Positions 1 to 4,401 of a stretch of 7,522 bases of DNA are shown here, one piece after another (position 1 is the first letter of the stretch; every line of letters begins with the position of its first letter). Both the position numbers and the translations under genes were made by a program. The DNA comes from Bacillota bacterium. Lineage in GTDB: Bacteria > Bacillota > Clostridia > Christensenellales > SZUA-584. The notes under the pieces were generated by a model, which saw nothing but the letters and a program-made list of their open reading frames with translations, ran no database searches and had not been told where the DNA came from. The DNA is taken from assembly GCA_023436525.1 (NCBI GenBank), contig JAEZIW010000119.1, positions 1-7,522 of the forward strand, in the 5' to 3' direction.

Positions 1-55
1 CATATAGCCTGTTTGTTACCGGCTGCGAACGAATTACATCATATAACGTATCCAT
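1..55 (-). CDS. Start of an unidentified protein (N-terminal 18 residues only)
   Basis: An ATG at 55-53 opens a reading frame that runs to the window edge without a stop. Its visible product is MDTLYDVIRSQPVTNRLY. A strong ribosome binding site (AAGGAGG, 70-64) lies 8 bases upstream, which makes this a convincing start even though the gene is cut off. The visible residues are polar and charged, with no signal peptide or membrane segment, so the protein probably starts in the cytoplasm. I do not recognise the family and assign no function. It has its own candidate promoter (245-272) and a long structured leader (56-238), so it is likely a separate transcription unit from ftsH and possibly regulated through that leader. 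The reading frame is seen directly; regulation is inference. Confidence 0.72.
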   Translation of the reverse strand, partial: MDTLYDVIRSQPVTNRLY

Positions 56-238
56 ATTTACTTCCTCCTTTCGTAAAGTCTTGCGATCTAACTGCACCGA
101 CACAAAAACGCCCTCACATGGCGGCAAGGACATCGATTTTGCTTATGTCTGCGGCCCGGCAATCGAAGCGTCCATGCTTTAGATCCGTGGCTTAGCTCCC
201 CTGCCATTCGGCAAGTAAGCCTTTTTCTTTTTATATCG
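56..238 (-). promoter_or_regulatory. Long structured 5' leader RNA, riboswitch-like, class not recognised
   Basis: About 180 nt separate the candidate promoter from the ATG at 55, and the stretch is much richer in G+C than the AT-rich sequence just upstream of it. Helices read by eye on the minus strand: GGCUUA (221-216) with UAAGCC (194-189), enclosing UGCC (213-210) with GGCA (205-202) across a GAAU loop and leaving GGGGAGC (201-195) unpaired; GACAU (149-145) with AUGUC (133-129); alternatively UCGAUU (166-161) with AAUCGA (138-133); CUUGC (128-124) with GCAAG (84-80); CGCC (123-120) with GGCG (112-109), followed by UUUUU (108-104), a terminator-like arrangement. The purine-rich GGGGAGC bulge and competing helices are typical of metabolite-sensing leaders, but the sequence does not carry the conserved cores of the classes I compared from memory (T-box, SAM-I, TPP, FMN, cobalamin, THF, glycine, M-box). 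The ydaO c-di-AMP class has a superficially similar GCUUA plus G-rich start but lacks a match further on. A regulatory role is inference. Confidence 0.5.
64..70 (-). promoter_or_regulatory. Shine-Dalgarno site of the truncated gene
   Basis: On the minus strand AAGGAGG is followed by an 8-base spacer and ATG at 55. This is close to the ideal Bacillota ribosome binding site. The short run CUUU (78-75) can pair with AAAG (71-68), which overlaps the first bases of the site, so a small hairpin could partly mask it. Confidence 0.8.
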
Positions 239-244
239 GTATTT

Positions 245-272
245 ATTATAAATACTTTAGCACATTTTTAAA
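245..272 (-). promoter_or_regulatory. Candidate sigma-A promoter for the leader and truncated gene
   Basis: On the minus strand a perfect TATAAT (250-245) is preceded by TTTAAA (272-267) at a 16-base spacing; TTTTAA at 273-268 gives 17. Transcription would begin near 238, just before the structured leader. The -10 is excellent and the -35 weak (4 of 6 to TTGACA). The surroundings are AT-rich, so a chance match is possible. Confidence 0.5.
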
Positions 273-306
273 ATAAATAAAAGGAGCCCCTTTATTAAAA
301 GCCCCC
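268..306 (-). terminator. Weak candidate terminator downstream of ftsH
   Basis: Reading the minus strand, either GGGGC (305-301) pairs with GCUCC (287-283, one G-U pair) or AAAGG (293-289) pairs with CCUUU (284-280) around a 4-base loop. Either is followed by the U-rich run UUUUAUUUAUUU (282-271). It is the only hairpin plus U-tract found between the ftsH stop and the next promoter. The stem is short, so efficiency is doubtful. Confidence 0.38.
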
Positions 307-318
307 ATTTACTGAAAT

Positions 319-415
319 ATGTCATGCTGAGGAGCGGAGCGACGTAAGCATCCCATGGTAAAACGCTTTTTAACATGGGATTTCTCGATTCGCTATCGCT
401 CACTCGAAATGACAT
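319..415. repeat. 97-bp imperfect inverted repeat, MITE-like or intergenic palindromic element
   Basis: The ends are ATGTCAT (319-325) and ATGACAT (409-415), perfect inverse copies. The arms continue with partial matches (GAG, AGCGA blocks). The centre is a strong hairpin: ATCCCATG (350-357) with CATGGGAT (374-381), then a G-A mismatch and TAAAA (359-363) with TTTTA (368-372) around a CGCT loop. There is no coding capacity. Terminal TGTCAT/ATGACA with GAG-rich arms resembles small palindromic elements dispersed in intergenic DNA of many bacteria (from memory, not searched). It begins 31 bases past the ftsH stop, so the ftsH transcript would end in or pass through this structure, which could protect its 3' end. 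No target-site duplication is obvious. Confidence 0.65.
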
Positions 416-446
416 GATAAACTCTATCAACTATGATATCGAAATG

Positions 447-2360
447 TTATGCTTCTGCCGTTGTTTCCGCCTTGCTTTCTTCTTTTTCTTCGGCTTTTTC
501 AAACGGGGGCAGCTCTTCGCCGTTCCACAGCTTTTCGAATTCTTCGCCGTCGATCTTTTCACGCTCGATCAGCACCGCAGCAATGGTATGCAGCAACGGT
601 TCTTTTTCCTTCAGTATGTCTTGTGCTTTCTTGTAGGCGTTATCGAGCAGTTTCTTTGTTTCCACGTCTACCTTATACGCAAGATCTTCGGAATATGTTT
701 TCGTATGGCCGATTTCTTTTCCGAGGAAAAGCTCCTGATTGCTTCCAAGGAAGAACGGGCCGATTTCGTCACTCATACCGAATTTGATGACCATGTTACG
801 CGCGATATCCGACGAACGCTGCAAATCACTGATGGCACCCGTGCTCACATCCCCAAGCACCAGACTCTCCGCCGCGCGGCCGCCCAGCATCATGGTTAAG
901 TCGGCCAGCAGCTTGCTCTTAAACACATGCTGGTTATCTTCCTCAGGCAGCGTCATCGTATAGCCGGCAGCCATGCCTCTGGGGATAATCGACACTTCAT
1001 GCACCGGGTCACACTCGGGCTGGGCTTTTGCGCAAATCGCGTGCCCCACCTCGTGGTATGCCGTGCACCGCTTATCTTTGTCGGTAATCACGCGTGATTT
1101 CTTTGCGGGCCCCGCAATCACACGCGTGATGGCCTCTTCTACTTCCACCATCGTTATTTTTTGTTTTTTCACTCGCGCCGTGAGTATTGCCGCTTCGTTA
1201 AGCACGTTCTCAAGATCCGCGCCGATGAAGCCGGGCGTGCGCTTGGCCAGCACTTTTAAGTCGACATCGTCTGCCAGCGGCTTGCCCTTGGCATGCACGC
1301 GCAGGATTTCCTCGCGTCCCTTCACATCAGGGAAATTGACAACGATTTGTCTGTCGAAACGGCCCGGACGAAGCAGCGCGGGATCGAGTATATCTTTTCG
1401 GTTGGTTGCCGCGAGTATAATAATGCCTTCGTTGGTCTGGAATCCGTCCATCTCCACCAACAGCTGGTTCAACGTTTGCTCACGTTCATCGTGGCCGCCG
1501 CCGAGGCCGCTGCCCCTCTGACGACCCACGGCGTCAATTTCATCGATGAACAATATACACGGCGAATTCTTTTTCGCGTTTTCAAACATATCACGCACAC
1601 GCGATGCGCCCACGCCCACAAACATCTCCACAAAATCTGAGCCGCTGATTGAGAAGAACGGCACACCCGCTTCTCCGGCCACCGCCTTGGCCAGCAGCGT
1701 TTTGCCGCCGCCCGGAGGCCCCACCAACAGGACGCCCTTAGGGATTCGCGCCCCAAGATCGATGAAGCGCTTGGGGTTTTTCAAGAAGTCCACGATTTCA
1801 GCGAGCTCCGCCTTTTCTTCGTCGGCACCTGCCACATCGGCAAACGTTTTCTTGTGCTTATCGTTCACCTGCATCCGCGCCCGTGATTTTCCGAAAGACA
1901 TCGCTTTGTTGCCGCTGCCCTGCTGCTGACGCATGATGAAGAAGAAGAAAAGCACCACAACGGCCGTCGGAATCAAGTATGGCAGCAGCACTTCGAAAAT
2001 TGAAGGCTCCGGCCGCGGAACCGTATCATAGCTTTTAAAGCCGTAATCGAGCGGATTGGATGCGCCCGTGATGGCCTTCATATCGTTATTAAACTGTTCG
2101 AGATCCGTAATGTATGTGTTATAGTCGTATTCACCCGGAAACTTATCCTCAACAACCTGCGATCCCACTTTGCGCGCATACAGCTGATGATCCACGATCA
2201 CCACATTCTCAATCTGCTTTTCTTTGACATGCTGCAAGAAAGTATCATATTTGATAACGCGGGAATCTGTGGTATTGGCTGCAGTTAACATATTTATCAA
2301 AACCAGAACTAAGGCAAATCCAAGTATATATATCAGCGACCCACGAGCTGATTTTTTCAA
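447..2360 (-). CDS. ftsH: ATP-dependent zinc metalloprotease FtsH
   Basis: Membrane-anchored AAA+ protease that unfolds and degrades misassembled membrane proteins and short-lived regulators, acting as a hexamer at the cytoplasmic membrane. The 637 residues match the usual full length. In order: membrane segment (about 8-27), extracytoplasmic domain (28-120), second membrane segment (121-143), AAA+ domain with Walker A GPPGGGKT (214-221), pore loop MFVG (246-249), Walker B ILFIDE (269-274), second region of homology with arginine fingers R334 and R337, then the peptidase with zinc motif HEVGH (436-440) and the probable third ligand D512. The acidic, Lys/Glu-rich tail (from about 618) is typical. 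Walker A has Gly where Thr is commonest, and the zinc motif has Val for Ala; both positions tolerate this. Start: TTG at 2360, with AGGAGG 8 bases upstream; no in-frame ATG lies nearby. It has its own promoter (2394-2422), so it can be expressed apart from tilS-hpt. Identification is secure. Confidence 0.97.
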   Translation of the reverse strand: MKKSARGSLIYILGFALVLVLINMLTAANTTDSRVIKYDTFLQHVKEKQIENVVIVDHQLYARKVGSQVVEDKFPGEYDYNTYITDLEQFNNDMKAITGASNPLDYGFKSYDTVPRPEPSIFEVLLPYLIPTAVVVLFFFFIMRQQQGSGNKAMSFGKSRARMQVNDKHKKTFADVAGADEEKAELAEIVDFLKNPKRFIDLGARIPKGVLLVGPPGGGKTLLAKAVAGEAGVPFFSISGSDFVEMFVGVGASRVRDMFENAKKNSPCILFIDEIDAVGRQRGSGLGGGHDEREQTLNQLLVEMDGFQTNEGIIILAATNRKDILDPALLRPGRFDRQIVVNFPDVKGREEILRVHAKGKPLADDVDLKVLAKRTPGFIGADLENVLNEAAILTARVKKQKITMVEVEEAITRVIAGPAKKSRVITDKDKRCTAYHEVGHAICAKAQPECDPVHEVSIIPRGMAAGYTMTLPEEDNQHVFKSKLLADLTMMLGGRAAESLVLGDVSTGAISDLQRSSDIARNMVIKFGMSDEIGPFFLGSNQELFLGKEIGHTKTYSEDLAYKVDVETKKLLDNAYKKAQDILKEKEPLLHTIAAVLIEREKIDGEEFEKLWNGEELPPFEKAEEKEESKAETTAEA

Positions 2361-2377
2361 AATGGTTTCCTCCTCAT
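2357..2377 (-). promoter_or_regulatory. ftsH ribosome binding site with overlapping 6-codon mini-ORF
   Basis: The minus strand shows AGGAGG (2374-2369) 8 bases before the TTG start (2360-2358), which decides the start. An ATG at 2377-2375 just precedes the SD and reads M-R-R-K-P-F and TGA (2359-2357), so its stop overlaps the ftsH TTG in a TTGA junction. Whether the mini-ORF is translated is unknown; it has no clear SD of its own and would begin about 10 bases from the predicted transcript start. Confidence 0.55.
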
Positions 2378-2393
2378 TTTACTTTGTCTGACC

Positions 2394-2422
2394 ATTGTAT
2401 CATATCAACATAGGCTTTTCAA
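2394..2422 (-). promoter_or_regulatory. Sigma-A promoter of ftsH
   Basis: On the minus strand TTGAAA (2422-2417), a spacer of exactly 17 bases and TACAAT (2399-2394): each hexamer matches 5 of 6 consensus positions. Transcription would start near 2388-2387 and give a leader of about 27 nt before the TTG. It sits in the 105-base hpt-ftsH spacer, in which I see no terminator, so ftsH may also receive read-through from upstream. Confidence 0.78.
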
Positions 2423-2465
2423 TTCGGCAGTTATGAACGATATTTAAACAATGGCTGCAGGCGGT

Positions 2466-3005
2466 TTAGCGTGAGTAAACCTCAGGCTTTAACTCGCCGA
2501 TGTATTTCAAATTCCGGTACTTTTCCGCATAGTCCAGGCCGTAGCCCACAATAAAAACGTCCGGAACCTCAAACCCCACATAATCCGCCTGAAAATCGAC
2601 GATACGGCGCTCAGGCTTATCAAAAAGGCAGCACGTTTTGAGCATGGCCGGGTTGCGCGATTTGAGCGTTTTGGTCAAATACTGCAGCGTCAGCCCCGAA
2701 TCCACAATGTCTTCAATGATCAGCACATTTTTACCCGCAATGTCCTCTTCGAGGTCATACTGAATTCTTACTGCGCCGGACGACGCAACCCCTTTGCCGT
2801 AGCTTGATACCGACATAAAGTTCATATGAATCGGTATATCCAGCTCGCGCACCAAATCGGCGTAAAACATCACAGCTCCGCGAAGAACGCCAACCGTGAG
2901 AAGTGCCTGTCCCGGCATATCGTGTCGAATCTGAGCCGCCAGTTCACTGACTCTTTGCTTGATCTGCTCTTCTGAATACAGCACCTGTTTGATGTCGTTA
3001 TGCAT
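2466..3005 (-). CDS. hpt: Hypoxanthine (guanine) phosphoribosyltransferase
   Basis: Cytoplasmic purine salvage enzyme that converts hypoxanthine or guanine plus PRPP into IMP or GMP and pyrophosphate. It has 179 residues, the usual size. Visible motifs: LRGA (41-44) for the pyrophosphate loop (LKGA is commoner); SVSSYG (65-70) in the mobile loop; the PRPP signature VLIIEDIVDSGLTL (94-107) with acidic E98, D99 and the probable general base D102; K130 and the F145-D149 stretch for purine binding; and the C-terminal VGYGLDYAEKYRNL. Start: ATG at 3005, because GGGGAG (3018-3013) lies 7 bases upstream and the product MHNDIKQVL matches the family N-terminus. An in-frame ATG at 3020 has no properly spaced SD. 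The tilS stop ends one base before this ATG, so the two are probably translationally coupled. The tilS-hpt-ftsH order is common in Bacillota. Confidence 0.95.
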   Translation of the reverse strand: MHNDIKQVLYSEEQIKQRVSELAAQIRHDMPGQALLTVGVLRGAVMFYADLVRELDIPIHMNFMSVSSYGKGVASSGAVRIQYDLEEDIAGKNVLIIEDIVDSGLTLQYLTKTLKSRNPAMLKTCCLFDKPERRIVDFQADYVGFEVPDVFIVGYGLDYAEKYRNLKYIGELKPEVYSR

Positions 3006-3006
3006 T

Positions 3007-4335
3007 TTATTTCTCCCCATACCTTATAATATAACACCGCTCGTTTTGGCTGACCTTCACCGTTTCCGATATCCCCACGCCAATCACCCAAAACACCTCG
3101 CTGCCCTTTGCGAGCACCACCAGAGCATCCCGTGACAACAGCGGTACTTTTCTGTCTGACAGATAATCACACAGGCGCTTTTTGCCCTGCATACCCAAAG
3201 GCCGTATAAAATCGCCCGGCTGCCTGCAACGCAGGCACGCGCCCTCAAGGCTCTTCATATTAAGACATTCGGTTTGCGGGCGTTGAACGATACCCTCGCC
3301 AATCTCGCACCATAGCTCAATATCATTAAAACGATAGTGTCCCGGGCCGCAAAAGGCAGCCTGCGTATCGTTGCCGCTTTTCTGGTTGTGTCTGCCAATG
3401 CTGAGCCTGCCGTATTCCACTGCAGCCACGGCCCCGCCCGGCAGCACGATATGTTTACCCGAAACGCCTTTGTTCCCCAGTGCCAGCACATCATCAATAT
3501 GACGCTGCGCGATGTCTTTGAGGCCGCTTCCCATACTCAGCGCCAGCCTTATCATTCGCTTTTGTATGGCCGCGGGCTCACGATGCAGGGCTGCTAAATC
3601 CACAGCCGCGCCGTCGTTCGTTTTTTCTATGCCGCCCGTGTTTTGCGCCGCCAGCATCAGCGCCGCTTCGTCTTCGGCCAGCAGCTTTGCCGTTGCCGCG
3701 ATATGCGCAACAGCCTGCTCGTTAACGGCTTTCAGCCTTGGAAGCACGTCCGCACGCACGAAGTTTCGCGTATAAGCGGTATCGGTGTTCGTGCTGTCGT
3801 GCACATAACGCACACCGTTTTGTGCCGCGTATTGCTCAATCTGCTCACGCAGCATGGCCAGCATCGGCCTTATATAACGCCCGCGCTTTTCGGGTATGCC
3901 GCACAGTCCGGCAAGGCCGCTGCCCCGGCACAGGTTCATAATCACCGTCTCAGCCATGTCGCCTGCGTGATGCGCCGTTGCAATCCACGTGGCTTGCTGT
4001 GCATCCAAAAACGCATACCGGGCCTGCCTGGCGGCCGTTTCCAGCGAAATGCCCCAATCTTGTGCCAGCCGGACAACGTCGTCCTGGCCCGTTACGCAAA
4101 CAATACCACGCTGACTGCACTGCTGCTGCACAAAACGCATATCCGCAACGGATTCTTCGGCACGAATACCGTGCTCGAAATGATATACTACTACTAGTAT
4201 GTTCAGTTCATCGCGTAACTTGCACACGACATCAAGCAGCACCATTGAATCAACGCCGCCGCTCACCGCCACGCCGACGGTATCGCCCGGCCGTATGCCA
4301 AAACCGATCAATTTTTGCCTGACATGCGCTTTCAT
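3007..4335 (-). CDS. tilS: tRNA(Ile)-lysidine synthase TilS
   Basis: Cytoplasmic enzyme that uses ATP and lysine to convert C34 of the tRNA-Ile CAU anticodon into lysidine, changing both its codon reading (AUA) and its charging from Met to Ile; normally essential. It has 442 residues. Visible: the N-type ATP pyrophosphatase loop SGGVDS (25-30); EHGIR (54-58), the HGLR-like motif; HHAGDMAET (122-130) followed by RGSGLAGL (137-144); a linker domain; and a C-terminal TilS domain with PGDFIRPLG (373-381), LCDYLSDRKVP (388-398) and the ending ETVKVS. In the HHxDDQxET motif the first Asp is Gly (G125) and Gln is Met (M127), which is unusual; D126 and E129 remain. The start is forced to the ATG at 4335: an in-frame TAA lies four codons upstream with no other start codon between. 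No SD precedes it. Identification is secure. Confidence 0.95.
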   Translation of the reverse strand: MKAHVRQKLIGFGIRPGDTVGVAVSGGVDSMVLLDVVCKLRDELNILVVVYHFEHGIRAEESVADMRFVQQQCSQRGIVCVTGQDDVVRLAQDWGISLETAARQARYAFLDAQQATWIATAHHAGDMAETVIMNLCRGSGLAGLCGIPEKRGRYIRPMLAMLREQIEQYAAQNGVRYVHDSTNTDTAYTRNFVRADVLPRLKAVNEQAVAHIAATAKLLAEDEAALMLAAQNTGGIEKTNDGAAVDLAALHREPAAIQKRMIRLALSMGSGLKDIAQRHIDDVLALGNKGVSGKHIVLPGGAVAAVEYGRLSIGRHNQKSGNDTQAAFCGPGHYRFNDIELWCEIGEGIVQRPQTECLNMKSLEGACLRCRQPGDFIRPLGMQGKKRLCDYLSDRKVPLLSRDALVVLAKGSEVFWVIGVGISETVKVSQNERCYIIRYGEK

Positions 4336-4341
4336 ACGCTT

Positions 4342-4370
4342 ATATTAGCAAGTATGCCGCGAGGCCGCAA
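4342..4370 (-). promoter_or_regulatory. Possible promoter giving a leaderless tilS transcript
   Basis: In the 66-base mnmG-tilS spacer the minus strand holds TTGCGG (4370-4365), 17 bases, then TAATAT (4347-4342), only 6 bases before the tilS ATG. If used, the transcript would begin at or next to the ATG. Matches are partial (3 of 6 and 4 of 6). A second -10-like TATACT (4384-4379) has no convincing -35. I see no hairpin terminator in the spacer, so read-through from mnmG remains possible. Confidence 0.33.
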
Positions 4371-4401
4371 GTGCACAAAGTATATTATTACAAACCCGCC
4401 G

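Noticed and set aside
13..195. A 60-codon plus-strand frame through the leader region.
   Set aside because: No SD, unrelated to any family I know, and it crosses the structured leader and the start of the minus-strand gene.
56..238. The leader as a c-di-AMP (ydaO/yuaA) riboswitch.
   Set aside because: A GCUUA arm, a small hairpin and a G-rich strand with a later UAAGC looked similar, but the conserved GGGGUGAAUC and CCGACAGCUAACCUCG-like blocks are absent, so I leave the class open.
56..238. The leader as a T-box element.
   Set aside because: There is no AGGGUGGNACCGCG-type antiterminator sequence and no clear specifier loop.
350..381. The central hairpin of the inverted repeat as the ftsH intrinsic terminator.
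   Set aside because: The stem is strong, but on the minus strand it is followed by GCUUACGUCGC, not a U-tract, so it is not a classical Rho-independent terminator.
375..1640. Several plus-strand frames of 112-182 codons opposite ftsH (for example 375-899, 973-1521, 1293-1640).
   Set aside because: All lie antisense to intact ftsH, overlap each other and show Phe/Ser/Cys-rich low-complexity products without recognisable motifs.
3006..3020. A longer hpt beginning at ATG 3020.
   Set aside because: The AAGG before it is only one base or so from the ATG, while the ATG at 3005 has GGGGAG at 7 bases and gives the typical MHNDI start.
4185..4200. An inverted repeat ATACTA-CTAC-TAGTAT inside tilS.
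   Set aside because: It encodes the Val-Val-Val-Tyr strand of the nucleotide-binding fold, where repeated GTA codons explain the symmetry. No operator role is needed.
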